DNA of 64,000 bases from an uncultured Sphingomonas sp. Its GTDB lineage: Bacteria > Pseudomonadota > Alphaproteobacteria > Sphingomonadales > Sphingomonadaceae. Positions within the stretch are counted from its first letter, which is position 1; the number at the start of each line of letters is the position of its first letter. Positions 26,310 to 35,240 of this stretch are shown in pieces. The position numbers were made by a program, and so were the translations under genes. The notes beneath the pieces were generated by a model. It was not told the DNA's origin. It searched no databases and saw nothing but the letters and a program-made list of their open reading frames with translations. The stretch is taken from NCBI RefSeq assembly GCF_913774285.1, contig NZ_CAJYHX010000018.1:34887-98886 (forward strand). The letters are read 5' to 3'.

Positions 26310-27403
26310 GCCTGCGCGGCCTGTTCCCCTCGCCCACCGTGTCGCTGTACATGGCGCGGCTGTTCGTGTTCCGCACCTTCGCGCTGCTCGGTGCGCTGGT
26401 GCTGGTGCTGACCTCGCTCGACCTGCTGACCGAAAGCGCCGGCATCCTGGCCTATCCGGGTAACGGCAACGCGCAGATCCTGCACTATGCCACGCTGCGG
26501 GTGCCGCAGATCATCTCGACCTTCCTGCCCTATTCGGTGCTCGGCGGCGCGATCTTCACGCTCGCCCAGCTCAACCAGAACAGCGAGATCATCGCGCTCA
26601 AGTCGGGCGGCCTCTCGGCGCACCAGGTGCTGGCGCCGCTGATGCTCTCGGGCCTGGTCGTCGCCGGCCTTTCCTTCGCGTTCAACGACCGCATCGTCAG
26701 CCGCGCCACCTCGACGCTTGAGCAGTGGAAGAAGGTGGAGTTCGCGCCGCTGCCCGTCGATCGCGGCGACCGCGCCAATGTATGGGTGCAGGCCGAAGGC
26801 AATCTGATCAACGTCCAGCAGATCAAGGGCAAGGGCGACGCGGCCCAGCTGTACGACATCACCGTCTACCAGCGGACCAAGGGCTCGCTCGCCGCGATCC
26901 TCACCGCCAAGCACGGCGTGCGCGCGGGCGACGGCTGGCGCGTCGACAACGTCAAGCGCTTCGACGTGGCGAGCGCCACGTTGACCCCGGTGCCCGACAC
27001 GATCATCGGGAAGGGCGTGCGGCCGGACCAGTTCACCCTCGCCCATGTCGATCCCAATTCCAGTTCGTTCGGCGAACTCAGCGTCGCGATCGGCGAGCTG
27101 AAGGCGGCCGGTCGCCCGACCAAGGCGCTCGAAGGCTCGCTGTGGCACAAGCTGTCGGGGCCCCTCTCGGCGTTCCTGATGCCGCTGCTCGGCGCCGTCT
27201 CGGCGTTCGGCCTGGCGCGTTCGGGCAAGCTGTTCGTGCGCGTGGTGATCGGCATGGCGCTGGGCTTCCTCTATTTCGTCGCCGACAATTTCGCGCTGGC
27301 GATGGGCAACCTGGGCGCCTACCCGCCCTTCCTCGCCGCCTGGGCGCCGTTCCTGCTGTTCCTGATGATCGGCGAAGCGGTGCTGCTGCGGACCGAGGAA
27401 TAG
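26306..27403 (+). CDS. lptG: Lipid export permease LptG
   Basis: Partner of LptF, 365 residues, with the same six-helix plus periplasmic jellyroll plan. Landmarks: SLYMARLFVFRTFALLGALV at the N-terminus, LAQLNQNSEIIALKSGGLSA in the coupling region, and a C-terminal helix bundle with SGPLSAFLMPLLGAVSAFGL. ATG overlaps the lptF stop, so the two are translationally coupled. In an organism that makes sphingolipids, the cargo might be glycosphingolipid instead of lipopolysaccharide. Confidence 0.92.
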   Translation: MSLRGLFPSPTVSLYMARLFVFRTFALLGALVLVLTSLDLLTESAGILAYPGNGNAQILHYATLRVPQIISTFLPYSVLGGAIFTLAQLNQNSEIIALKSGGLSAHQVLAPLMLSGLVVAGLSFAFNDRIVSRATSTLEQWKKVEFAPLPVDRGDRANVWVQAEGNLINVQQIKGKGDAAQLYDITVYQRTKGSLAAILTAKHGVRAGDGWRVDNVKRFDVASATLTPVPDTIIGKGVRPDQFTLAHVDPNSSSFGELSVAIGELKAAGRPTKALEGSLWHKLSGPLSAFLMPLLGAVSAFGLARSGKLFVRVVIGMALGFLYFVADNFALAMGNLGAYPPFLAAWAPFLLFLMIGEAVLLRTEE

Positions 27404-27441
27404 GCTATCCAGGCGGCAACCACCGCCTGAGGCCCTTCCCG

Positions 27442-28536
27442 ATGTACCGAACCAGCACCCGCTTCCTCGCCGCCGCCGCCCTGGCGCTCGCCCCTGCCGC
27501 GGCATGGGCCGCGCCCGAGCAGCTTTACCAGGGAACGGTCGGCACGGCGCGGATCGTGATGGCGCTCAGCGAAGACAAGGCCGAGGTCTTCGGCCAGTAT
27601 TTCTACCTCACCAAGCGGCTCGACATCGATCTCTCGGGCAGCCTCCGTGGCCCGACGCTCGATCTCGAATCGCGGGTGACCGGCGACAAGCTGCACCTCA
27701 CCCGCAGCGGCGCGACGCTCGTCGGCACGCTGATCACCGCCAAGGCCAGGCGTCTGCCGGTCAGCCTGCGCCCGGCCGGTGCACCGCAGGCGCTCCCGGC
27801 CGACCTTCCGGCCAAGCTGAGCGCCTATGAACGCTGGCACCTCACCGGTCTCCAGTTCACCCCGCAGCAGACCGAGACGATCAACGGCAGGACGATCCGC
27901 TGGTACCGCGAGCCGATGTCCGGCATCCGCCTGTTCCGCATCGAGAGCGGCTATGCCGCCCCGGCGCTGGCGGCAGTCAACCACGCGCTCGCCCGCAACC
28001 AGTGGCAGGACGTGTCGGCCTGGTTCGCCTGCATCGGCTATGAGGGCGGCCCCGGCACCGACGTCTCCGAAGCGCAGAAGCCCTGGCTGGGGGCGAACCA
28101 TGTCAGCTATGTGTGGAATGCGAGCTGGAGCTGCGCGGGCACCGCACATCCGGACTTCGCCACCGCCGGCCACAGCTTCGACATGCGGACGGGCCGCGAA
28201 CTCAGGCTGGACGATCTCCTCCACTTCGGCGCCGGTCCGGTACCGGCGGAAGACAGCGACGCCTGGTACAGCTATCGCAGCAAGCGCTTCGCGCCGGGCG
28301 TGGTGGCGCTGCTCAAGCGCTACCATCCCGCGGAAATGACGAAGCCCGCCGAGGGCGAAGAGGACGGCTGCGACTATTCGGATCCGGAGGTTTGGGACTT
28401 CCCCGGCTGGGCGCTCTCCGAAAAGGGCCTGTGGCTCGGCGCCTATTTCGCGCGGGTGCAGCGCGCATGCGATGCGCCCGACTGGTCGATACTCCCCTGG
28501 TCCGCACTCGGGCTGAAGCCCGGCGAGCGGCCGTAG
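27442..28536 (+). CDS. Secreted protein of unknown function
   Basis: A 364-residue protein with a signal peptide (TRFLAAAALALAPAAAWAAP, residues 5-24). The first 110 mature residues look like small beta-strand repeats (LDIDLSGSLRGPTLDLESRV). The second half contains RSKRFAPGVVALLKRY and WALSEKGLWLGAYFARVQRA, a pattern reminiscent of RsiV/PdaC-type domains of secreted proteins (DUF3298-like). Six cysteines in this half could form disulfides. It starts 38 bp after lptG on the same strand, so it may share that transcript. No confident function. Confidence 0.7.
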   Translation: MYRTSTRFLAAAALALAPAAAWAAPEQLYQGTVGTARIVMALSEDKAEVFGQYFYLTKRLDIDLSGSLRGPTLDLESRVTGDKLHLTRSGATLVGTLITAKARRLPVSLRPAGAPQALPADLPAKLSAYERWHLTGLQFTPQQTETINGRTIRWYREPMSGIRLFRIESGYAAPALAAVNHALARNQWQDVSAWFACIGYEGGPGTDVSEAQKPWLGANHVSYVWNASWSCAGTAHPDFATAGHSFDMRTGRELRLDDLLHFGAGPVPAEDSDAWYSYRSKRFAPGVVALLKRYHPAEMTKPAEGEEDGCDYSDPEVWDFPGWALSEKGLWLGAYFARVQRACDAPDWSILPWSALGLKPGERP

Positions 28537-28542
28537 CGCAAT

Positions 28543-29331
28543 TCACGGGTGCGTCCTGGCCCAGTCCAGCGCGCTCTGCAGCGTCGTCACCCAGACCTCG
28601 CCCCGATGCTGGGCGAGCCAGGCGAGGAACGCCCGGTGCTCGGCGTCGGGCACCGCGGCGTAGTCGCCGCCGACGCCGTGGAACAGGAATACCGCCCAGC
28701 CGCCCCCCTGCTCGGCCTCGCGGACATAGTCGATCATCTTCTCCGCCGTCGCGCCTTCGCCGAACGGCCGCGAGGGGATGTGCATCGGGTCGGCCTTGGA
28801 GACATCGGCGCGGGCATCCGCCGGCGTATCGACTACGCCGCGCACATAGGTGACCGTGCCCGCCTTGCGCAGTTCCTCCAGATAGTCCTTCCCGCCCGCC
28901 AGGCTCTGGCCGCAGGGCGTGGCGAAGCCGTGGCGGTCGCGGCCGTCGAGCGCGCGCAGCAGCACGTTCTGCTGGGCGATCTCGCGCAGCATGCTGGTGA
29001 TCGTATAGGCCTCGCTCACATAGCGCGGATCGGCGGGATAGACGTCGTGCGCGCAGGGATGGAAGATCGTGTGGTTGGCGAGTTCGTGCCCGCCCCTCGC
29101 AGCCGCCCGCCAGCGCCACACATCCGCTTCCTCCACATTGGCGAGAAAGAAGGTGCCCTTGATCCCGGCAGCGTCGAGCGCCGGAATGGCGTGATCGAGC
29201 TGCGAGTCGAGTGCGTCGTCATAGGTGAGCACCACCGCTGCCTTGGCACCGTTCGGCCACCGCGTCTGTGCTGTCGCCGGCAGCGCCATCCAGGCGCAAA
29301 GCACCGCCGCTGCGAAAACGTGCCGCATCAT
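28543..29331 (-). CDS. Secreted polysaccharide deacetylase (NodB domain)
   Basis: A 262-residue carbohydrate esterase 4 protein with a signal peptide (MMRHVFAAAVLCAWMALPAT). The NodB motifs are recognisable: MT1 VVLTYDDALDSQ with the catalytic Asp and metal-binding Asp, and MT2 HELANHTIFHP with the two metal-binding histidines. The late motif FLFHGVGGDY supplies the last His. Family members remove N- or O-acetyl groups from peptidoglycan, chitin or exopolysaccharide; the substrate here is unknown. It converges on the preceding gene with only 6 bp between stops. Confidence 0.88.
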   Translation of the reverse strand: MMRHVFAAAVLCAWMALPATAQTRWPNGAKAAVVLTYDDALDSQLDHAIPALDAAGIKGTFFLANVEEADVWRWRAAARGGHELANHTIFHPCAHDVYPADPRYVSEAYTITSMLREIAQQNVLLRALDGRDRHGFATPCGQSLAGGKDYLEELRKAGTVTYVRGVVDTPADARADVSKADPMHIPSRPFGEGATAEKMIDYVREAEQGGGWAVFLFHGVGGDYAAVPDAEHRAFLAWLAQHRGEVWVTTLQSALDWARTHP

Positions 29332-29452
29332 CCTCTCCTCCGATCCGCGCGGGAGCCTAGCCCGGGCGCGGATGCGCGCAAGAGAATGCGCCGAAAGAAA
29401 AGGGCCGGCGCACCGCCCGGTGCCCGGCCCCTTGCCTGTCGCCCTGCGCCAA

Positions 29453-30571
29453 TCAGCGCTGGCGCATCGTGCCCTGCGCGAGCTTCACCACCAGCCCCGA
29501 GAGCGTCGGATAATTGGCCTTGTGATAGACCGAGTCCGGCGAGAGCGCGGCGACCAGGCGGCGGTGCGCCTCGCCCAGCGAATGGTACGGCACCGCCGGC
29601 AGCAGATGGTGCAGCGCGTGGTAGCGCAGGCCCACCGGTGCCCAGAGATAGGGCAGGAAACCCGGCTCCGGCACGTTGACGCTGTCGAGATACTGCGCGG
29701 TCACCGTCAGCGGCTCGCCTTCGTTCTCCCACAGATGCGCGACCAGCGTGCGGACCTGGTTGATCACCGCCGAGCAGGCAATGATCGCGACATAGGCGAG
29801 GAAGGCACGCAGCGGCAGGATGCCTGCGACCGTGATGCCGATCAGCGTGATCGCGAACAGGCTTGCCCCCAGCTCTTGCCAAAACCACTGGCGACGGAAT
29901 TCGCCTTCGGGTTCGCGGCGCTCGAACGACGGATTGATCTGCAGCCCCGAATAGCGCGCGACGACGAGCCGGCGCAGCTTCGGCGAGAAGAGCGACAGCG
30001 GCGCCAGCACCGCAAAGCGGAGCAGCAGCCCGATCGGCATCAGCACCGAAACGAGCAGGAACAACGGCAGCGTCCACGGCTTCATCAGCGCGAGCGGCAG
30101 ATATTCCGGATCCTGATCGGTACCGTAGCGGGTGCGGGCATGGTGAATCGTGTGGATGCCTTCGTACATGAACGACGGCAGCAGCAGCGGCACGCCGACG
30201 AACGCGTTCCACGCGGTGCGGAAGCCCGGCAGCAGCGAGTGCTTGAGATGAGTGATCTCGTGGATGAACAGCTCGGCGCGGTACAGCGCAAACACCGCGA
30301 TGATGCCGCCGATCACCGCCACCCAGGGCGAGGCCGCGAACATCGCGGTCGCCATGCCGGCATAGCCGATCGCTGCGGACAGGAAGCAGTCGGTCCAGTA
30401 CATCGCCTTGCTGGGCGTGTGGAGATCGCGGGTCAGCTCCGCGGCGGCGCGCAGCATCGCGCGGTCGTCGGGAACGCCCGAAAGGCGGATGCGCGCGATC
30501 GTCGCCGAGATTTCGGCGTCCGGGGCGTCCGGATGATCGAAGACTAGCGATTGGGTCATGGGTAGTGCCAT
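29453..30571 (-). CDS. Membrane fatty-acid desaturase/hydroxylase family protein
   Basis: A di-iron membrane enzyme of about 372 residues. Three histidine clusters are present in order: HEITHLKH after the second helix, HTIHHAR about 40 residues later, and RYHALHHLLPA near the C-terminus. Four to six membrane helices surround them. Members desaturate or hydroxylate acyl chains; some hydroxylate sphingolipid acyl chains or sphinganine. Two in-frame ATGs (30571 and 30559) are plausible starts; the upstream one follows AAGG. It is divergent from the YghO-like acyltransferase, which makes a lipid-modification role in sphingolipids attractive but unproven. Confidence 0.85.
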   Translation of the reverse strand: MALPMTQSLVFDHPDAPDAEISATIARIRLSGVPDDRAMLRAAAELTRDLHTPSKAMYWTDCFLSAAIGYAGMATAMFAASPWVAVIGGIIAVFALYRAELFIHEITHLKHSLLPGFRTAWNAFVGVPLLLPSFMYEGIHTIHHARTRYGTDQDPEYLPLALMKPWTLPLFLLVSVLMPIGLLLRFAVLAPLSLFSPKLRRLVVARYSGLQINPSFERREPEGEFRRQWFWQELGASLFAITLIGITVAGILPLRAFLAYVAIIACSAVINQVRTLVAHLWENEGEPLTVTAQYLDSVNVPEPGFLPYLWAPVGLRYHALHHLLPAVPYHSLGEAHRRLVAALSPDSVYHKANYPTLSGLVVKLAQGTMRQR

Positions 30572-30711
30572 TGGCCTTAGATAGTGGCTACAAGGTGGCA
30601 TTACAGGGCGCCCATTGGGCCGTTTCGCCCCGCGGCATGCCTGGTGCTTGACAGGCGCCCTCGGACGCAAGACTGCATTGCGCCGTATCAAGAATTTCTG
30701 GGGGACTCCGC

Positions 30712-31869
30712 GTGGCTAGTGCCGATCTCAAGGTCCGGCCCGTTTCGGGCAAGGCCGACACCAAGGCGTTCATCGAGCTCGCCTACCGCCTGAATGGCGA
30801 CGATCCGAACTGGGTCGCCCCGCTCCGCGAAGAGGTGGCGGGAACGATCAGTCCGAAGAAGAACGGCTGGTTCAGCCACGCCGAGGCGCAGCTGTTCCTC
30901 GCCGAGCGCGGCGGCAAGGTCGTCGGCCGCATCTCCGCGCACATCGATACGCTGGCGCTGCAGATGCCGCCCGAGCAGGGCTTCGGGCCCGGCACCGGCT
31001 TCTGGGGCCTGTTCGAGGCGGAGGACGCCGAAGTCGCCGCCGCGGTGATCGCCCAGGCCGAGGACTGGCTGCGCGCCAAGGGCATGACCAAGGCGCTCGG
31101 CCCGGTGAGCCTGTCGATCTGGGAAGAGCCCGGCCTGCTGGTGAAGGGCCATGACCATTCGCCGACGGTGCTGATGGGCCACCATCCGGCCCGCTACCAG
31201 GGCTGGATCGAGGCGCAGGGCTATGGCCCGGCCAAGAAGATCGTCACCTATGAGCTGGACATCAGCAAGGAATTCCCGCCGATCGTGCAGCGCATCGTTG
31301 CCGCCGGCGAGAAGAATGCGCGCATTCGCATCCGCGAGGTCAACAAGGCCAAGTTCGCCGAGGAAGCGGCGATCATCCTCGCCATTCTCAATGATGCTTG
31401 GGGGGATAACTGGGGCTTCGTGCCGCTCACCCAGCCTGAGGTCGACGATGTCGGCAAGAAGCTGAAGCCCCTGGTGTTCAACGACCTGATCCGCATCGCC
31501 GAATATGACGGCGAGCCGGTGGCGTTCATGGTCACCCTGCCCGACCTCAACGAGCCGCTGAAGCCGCTCAAGGGCTCACTGCTGCCGTTCGGCTGGGCGA
31601 AGCTGCTGCTGTGGCTGCGTCGCCCCAAGGCGCGGACGATGCGGGTGCCGCTGATGGGCGTGGTGAAGCGCCTGCAGAGCTCGCGCATGGCGAGCCAGCT
31701 GGCCTTCATGATGATCGAATATATCCGCCGCGCGTCGGTCGCCAATTACGGCGCGAGCCGGGGCGAGATCGGCTGGATCCTCGACGACAATCAGGGAATG
31801 ATCGCGATCGCCGATGCGATCGAAAGCAAGATCAACCGCGAATATCTGATCTATCAGAAGGCCCTGTAA
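30712..31869 (+). CDS. YghO-like GNAT-fold acyltransferase, candidate bacterial ceramide synthase
   Basis: A 385-residue soluble protein of the YghO-like N-acyltransferase group: N-terminal FIELAYRLNGDDPNWVAPLR, central GPVSLSIWEEPGLLVKG and HDHSPTVLMGHHPARYQGWI, and C-terminal GASRGEIGWILDDNQGM. In Caulobacter a protein of this type (bCerS) N-acylates the sphingoid base. Presence in the same window as spt, acp and a CerR-like gene suggests the same job here. What I see is family resemblance; the enzyme assignment is inference. The ATG at 30712 is preceded by GGGGGA. The gene is divergent from the desaturase and separated by about 140 bp. Confidence 0.75.
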   Translation: MASADLKVRPVSGKADTKAFIELAYRLNGDDPNWVAPLREEVAGTISPKKNGWFSHAEAQLFLAERGGKVVGRISAHIDTLALQMPPEQGFGPGTGFWGLFEAEDAEVAAAVIAQAEDWLRAKGMTKALGPVSLSIWEEPGLLVKGHDHSPTVLMGHHPARYQGWIEAQGYGPAKKIVTYELDISKEFPPIVQRIVAAGEKNARIRIREVNKAKFAEEAAIILAILNDAWGDNWGFVPLTQPEVDDVGKKLKPLVFNDLIRIAEYDGEPVAFMVTLPDLNEPLKPLKGSLLPFGWAKLLLWLRRPKARTMRVPLMGVVKRLQSSRMASQLAFMMIEYIRRASVANYGASRGEIGWILDDNQGMIAIADAIESKINREYLIYQKAL

Positions 31870-31918
31870 TCCGGGCGGTAGCAGCGGGCGGTGGTGACCG
31901 CCCGCTGCACGTCGTGGG

Positions 31919-32182
31919 TCAGCGGGTCGCGAGCGGGTCGACGCCGGTGTCCTTGATCCACTGATCGCGGGTCTTGCACTTGCGTGTGGGGGCGATGCGC
32001 GTACCGGTGGGCGCCTCGGACTGCACGCACACCCGGACCGAACCGGCTTCCGTCTTCGCAACGCCTTCGACGCGCTTTTCCTTGTCCGATGCCGCGCTGG
32101 CCGGGACGGCGGCGACGCCAATCAGGGCGCAGGCGCCGAACAGGGTGGCGCCAATGCGAGCAGTACGAGCGAAGTTGGTCAT
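31919..32182 (-). CDS. Small secreted protein with CKTRxxWI motif (copy 1)
   Basis: An 87-residue protein with a signal peptide (cleavage near PASAAS). The mature part is about 55 residues, with two cysteines (VCVQ and RKCKTRDQWI) that could bond. Its last 25 residues resemble those of the next gene on the same strand: CKTR-x-x-WI-x-x-x-G followed by DP. Function is unknown. A ribosome-like AGGAGA lies just before the ATG. Confidence 0.65.
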   Translation of the reverse strand: MTNFARTARIGATLFGACALIGVAAVPASAASDKEKRVEGVAKTEAGSVRVCVQSEAPTGTRIAPTRKCKTRDQWIKDTGVDPLATR

Positions 32183-32277
32183 GTCTCTTCTCCTGAAAAA
32201 GGCGTGCGGGATCGTTCCGCCGCACGCGATGCGGGGGTTGGTACGCGTCTTGAAATGTCAGAGGTGGTTGCGGGCGA

Positions 32278-32556
32278 TCAGTATTCGCGGAAGGGATCGT
32301 TGCCTTCGCGGATCCACGCCTCGCGGGTCTTGCACTGCTTGATCTTCTTGTCCGTGCCGTCGGCCGCCTTGCGCTCGACGCACCAGACGAACCGTCGGGC
32401 GATCGGGTCCAGCGTGCGAAGATCCTTCTTCGGGACCGCCTTGGCCTGCTCGGGCTCCGATGCAGCCTGGGCCGATGCAGCCGCGGTCAGGGTCGTGGCG
32501 AGCAGCGCGGCGGCCGGTATCAGGCCGAGGATGTTGGGTCTGCGAATTGCGCTCAT
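32278..32556 (-). CDS. Small secreted protein with CKTRxxWI motif (copy 2)
   Basis: A 92-residue protein with a signal peptide ending ASAQAAS. Like its neighbour it has two mature cysteines (VWCVE and KQCKTREAWI) about 16 residues apart and ends with the CKTR-x-x-WI-x-x-G-x-DP block. The central linkers differ (charged, Lys-rich here), so the two are diverged tandem paralogues. The region upstream of it (32557-32778) is the most AT-rich stretch in the window and probably holds its promoter. Confidence 0.65.
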   Translation of the reverse strand: MSAIRRPNILGLIPAAALLATTLTAAASAQAASEPEQAKAVPKKDLRTLDPIARRFVWCVERKAADGTDKKIKQCKTREAWIREGNDPFREY

Positions 32557-32778
32557 GTCAGGTTCCTGTCTGCTTCAAGGGCCGACGCTCCTTCGCTTTC
32601 GCCGGTACCTCGAAGTATTGCAGGACCCGTGCCAGTTTCCACTGCCACGCATTTTCAATGACTTAGCCCAATTCATCGAAGTGTAATACTGCTATAATAC
32701 GGCACGAATTGCCAAGATTTGGCGCCAAATACCAACCCAAATGCCACGTTTTGAAAGAGATTGACGGGCGCGCCGCGC

Positions 32779-33549
32779 CTAGCGCAGCGTCACCCAGGTC
32801 GGCGCATGGTCGCTGGCCTTCTCACGGCCGCGATAGTCCTTGTCGACGCCGGCGCCGGTGAAGCGATCCGCCGCCTGCGGGCTGAGCAGCAGATGGTCGA
32901 TGCGGAATCCCGCGTCGCGCTGCCAGGCGCCCGCCTGATAGTCCCAGAAGGTCCACACCCCGCCCTTGGGGAAGCGGGTGCGCAGCGCATCGGTCCACCC
33001 CTGGGCGAGCAGCTTCCGGTAGCGCTCGCGCGATTCCGGCTGCATCAGCGCATCCTCGGCCATGGCGCGCACCGAGAAGGTGTCGTCGTCATTGGGGATG
33101 ACATTGAAGTCACCCGCCAGGATCGCCGGCCGCTCCTCGGCGAGGAGCTGCGCCGCCCGGTCGTAGAGCCGGTCCATCCAGCGCAGCTTGTAGTCGAACT
33201 TCGGCCCGGGCTGCGGGTTGCCGTTGGGCAGATAGAGCCCGCCAATGATGAGGTCGCCGACCTCCGCCTCGATATAGCGGCTATGCGCATCCTCGGGATC
33301 GCCCGCGAGCCCGCGCTGGCGCTCGACCGGCTGCTGGCCCTTGGCGAGGATCGCGACGCCGTTGAAGCCCTTCTGGCCATGCCACACCGCGCCGTATCCC
33401 GCCGCCTCGATCGCCGCCACGGGCAGCGTGTCGTCGGAGCTCTTCAGCTCCTGCAGGCAGACGATGTCCGGCTGCTGCTCGGTAAGATACTCGACCAGGC
33501 GATCGATGCGCGCCTTGATGCCGTTGACGTTGTAGCTGACGATTTTCAA
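32779..33549 (-). CDS. xthA: Exodeoxyribonuclease III
   Basis: XthA is the AP endonuclease and 3'-5' exonuclease of base excision repair. The 256-residue product has the family motifs in order: KIVSYNVNGIKAR, CLQELKSSD with the metal-binding Glu, RYIEAEVGDLIIGGLYLPNG, AGDFNVIPNDDD and the terminal KASDHAPTWVTL catalytic His. The family begins M-KIVSYNVNGI, so TTG at 33549 is the likely start; an ATG 18 codons upstream would overlap erpA by about 44 bp. Transcribed after erpA with an 10-bp gap. Confidence 0.92.
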   Translation of the reverse strand: MKIVSYNVNGIKARIDRLVEYLTEQQPDIVCLQELKSSDDTLPVAAIEAAGYGAVWHGQKGFNGVAILAKGQQPVERQRGLAGDPEDAHSRYIEAEVGDLIIGGLYLPNGNPQPGPKFDYKLRWMDRLYDRAAQLLAEERPAILAGDFNVIPNDDDTFSVRAMAEDALMQPESRERYRKLLAQGWTDALRTRFPKGGVWTFWDYQAGAWQRDAGFRIDHLLLSPQAADRFTGAGVDKDYRGREKASDHAPTWVTLR

Positions 33550-33559
33550 AGGGCTGCGC

Positions 33560-33901
33560 TCAGATCGAGAAGCTGGTGCCGCAGCCGCAACCGGATGCCG
33601 CATTGGGGTTGGTCACCGCGAAATGCGCGCCGCCGAGATTGTCGATGAAATCGACCTGCGCGCCGCGGACCAGATCGAGGCTGACCGGATCCACCACCAG
33701 CCGCACCCCATCGACCTCGGCGACGCTGTCATCGGCTTCCACGCCTTCGGCGAGGCCGAAGCGATACTGGAAGCCCGAACAGCCGCCGCCTTCCACCGAA
33801 AGCCGGAGGATCGCGGGCTTGGCCTGCTTGGTGGCGATCGCGGCAACGCGCGCCGCGGCGGCGGGCGTCAGCGCGATGGCGGGCTGGTCGATCGTGGTCA
33901 T
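33560..33901 (-). CDS. erpA: Iron-sulfur cluster insertion protein ErpA (A-type carrier)
   Basis: An A-type carrier that hands Fe-S clusters to apoproteins. The 113-residue protein has the three conserved cysteines: one in VEGGGCSGFQY and two in ASGCGCGTSFS at the C-terminus. The N-terminal IALTPAAAARVAAIATKQ helix is typical. IscA and SufA are close relatives, so the exact name is a best guess. The genes for the cysteine desulfurases and SufE in the window are at separate sites. Confidence 0.9.
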   Translation of the reverse strand: MTTIDQPAIALTPAAAARVAAIATKQAKPAILRLSVEGGGCSGFQYRFGLAEGVEADDSVAEVDGVRLVVDPVSLDLVRGAQVDFIDNLGGAHFAVTNPNAASGCGCGTSFSI

Positions 33902-33941
33902 GGGCGTCAGATAATGCGCCCCTGCCCGTCCGGCAATGCGC

Positions 33942-35117
33942 TCAGCGCTGGCCGCGCGGACCGCCCACGCCGCCCGAGGCCGGGGCCTGCGCGATATATT
34001 CGCCCGACTGGATGAACGGGATCGGGTTGATCGCGCGGCCGTCGAGACGAACCTCGTAATGGAGGTGTGTGCCGGTCGAGCGGCCAGTCGAACCCATCAG
34101 GCCGATGATCTGGCCGCGACGGACGCGGGTATTGTCCGCCACAAGGATCTTCGAGAGGTGGCCGTAGCGCGTTTCCATGCCGCGACCATGGTTGATCTCG
34201 ACGAGGTTGCCGTATCCGCCCAAGCGACCGGCGTGCGACACGATACCGTCTGCGGTCGCGTAGATCGGCGTGCCCATCTCGCCGGGGATGTCGACGCCGG
34301 CATGCATCGCCGCCGTGCCGCGGAACGGATCCGAACGGACTCCGTAATGCGAGGTGAAGCTGACATGCTGCACCGGCTGCATCGACGGGATCGAGATCGT
34401 GCTCGATTCGATCGAGTCGAGCTTCTTCCACGTCTCGAACAGGGTGCGGAACTGCGCGTCGGCATCGGCGGTGGTGGCTGCAGCGGCGTCCTCGTCGCTT
34501 GCAGCCTCGTACGGGCCGCCCATCGCGACGTTCACCTTGACGAAGCGGTTCGGCGCCAGCCCGAGATGCTGGATGTGTGCGGCGGCGTGGCGCACCCGCG
34601 CCTCGCCGACCTTCTGCGCCTGCGCGGCGAGCGCGACCTGGCGCGCCTCGACCTTGCGCAGCGGGGCGATGATCTCGTCGGTGAGCGCGCTAGTCTGCTG
34701 CGGCACGGCCTTGAGATCGGCTTCGAGCACCGAGCGATCGGCCTTGCCCGAGACGACGGCATTCAGCACCGCTTGGCGCTGCTCGATCTTGGCGGCCTGG
34801 AGCCTGGCGGCGTCCTTGGCGGCGGCGACTTCGGCGCGCATGCGGACCACCTCAGCGCGCATCGCGGCAACCTGCGCCTCGGGCGAACCCGCCACCGGTG
34901 CAGTATAGGCGATCGCCCCGGCCATCGCCTGCGACATGCCATAGCCGGAGAAGAGCACGGTCAGCGTCGCGGCGGTGGCGAACAGCGCCTGGGAGCGGCC
35001 GCCGACACTGAAGCGGCGCAGCTTGCCGCCTTCGTGGAGAATCACATCGCGGGTGGTGAAGAAGCCCCGGAACTTGCGTGCGAATTCGTCGTTCTTGCGT
35101 TCAGACGGTACAGCCAT
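33942..35117 (-). CDS. M23 family (LytM) metallopeptidase with coiled coil
   Basis: A 391-residue membrane-anchored peptidase acting on peptidoglycan. Order: cytoplasmic lead (VPSERKNDEFARKFRGFFTT), one membrane helix at about residues 45-65, a long Ala/Glu/Arg-rich coiled coil (about 80-170), a linker, then the LytM domain. Zinc ligands are visible: His and Asp in HAGVDIPG and the HxH in GTHLHYEVRL. The arrangement matches DipM/EnvC-like or regulatory M23 proteins of alphaproteobacteria; all catalytic residues are kept, so it is probably active. The ATG at 35117 is used; one five codons upstream is possible. Confidence 0.9.
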   Translation of the reverse strand: MAVPSERKNDEFARKFRGFFTTRDVILHEGGKLRRFSVGGRSQALFATAATLTVLFSGYGMSQAMAGAIAYTAPVAGSPEAQVAAMRAEVVRMRAEVAAAKDAARLQAAKIEQRQAVLNAVVSGKADRSVLEADLKAVPQQTSALTDEIIAPLRKVEARQVALAAQAQKVGEARVRHAAAHIQHLGLAPNRFVKVNVAMGGPYEAASDEDAAAATTADADAQFRTLFETWKKLDSIESSTISIPSMQPVQHVSFTSHYGVRSDPFRGTAAMHAGVDIPGEMGTPIYATADGIVSHAGRLGGYGNLVEINHGRGMETRYGHLSKILVADNTRVRRGQIIGLMGSTGRSTGTHLHYEVRLDGRAINPIPFIQSGEYIAQAPASGGVGGPRGQR

Positions 35118-35240
35118 GAGTCCCCGGCGCATTCATGGAAGCGAAGCCGGTGCGACCCGACCTTCTACTTCAGGATGATGCGGACGGATTGGGCAGCCCC
35201 TGACCTCGCCGTCCCGCTTGGGGACTCTTTTGGAGGATAA

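Noticed and set aside
26725..27441. N-terminal extension of the secreted protein gene (603-codon frame)
   Set aside because: The first 239 codons overlap lptG in another frame and are Arg-rich; the signal peptide at 27442 marks the real start.
32680..32700. Perfect TATAAT on the plus strand (about 32691)
   Set aside because: No -35 at proper distance and no plus-strand gene follows; the stretch is simply AT-rich.
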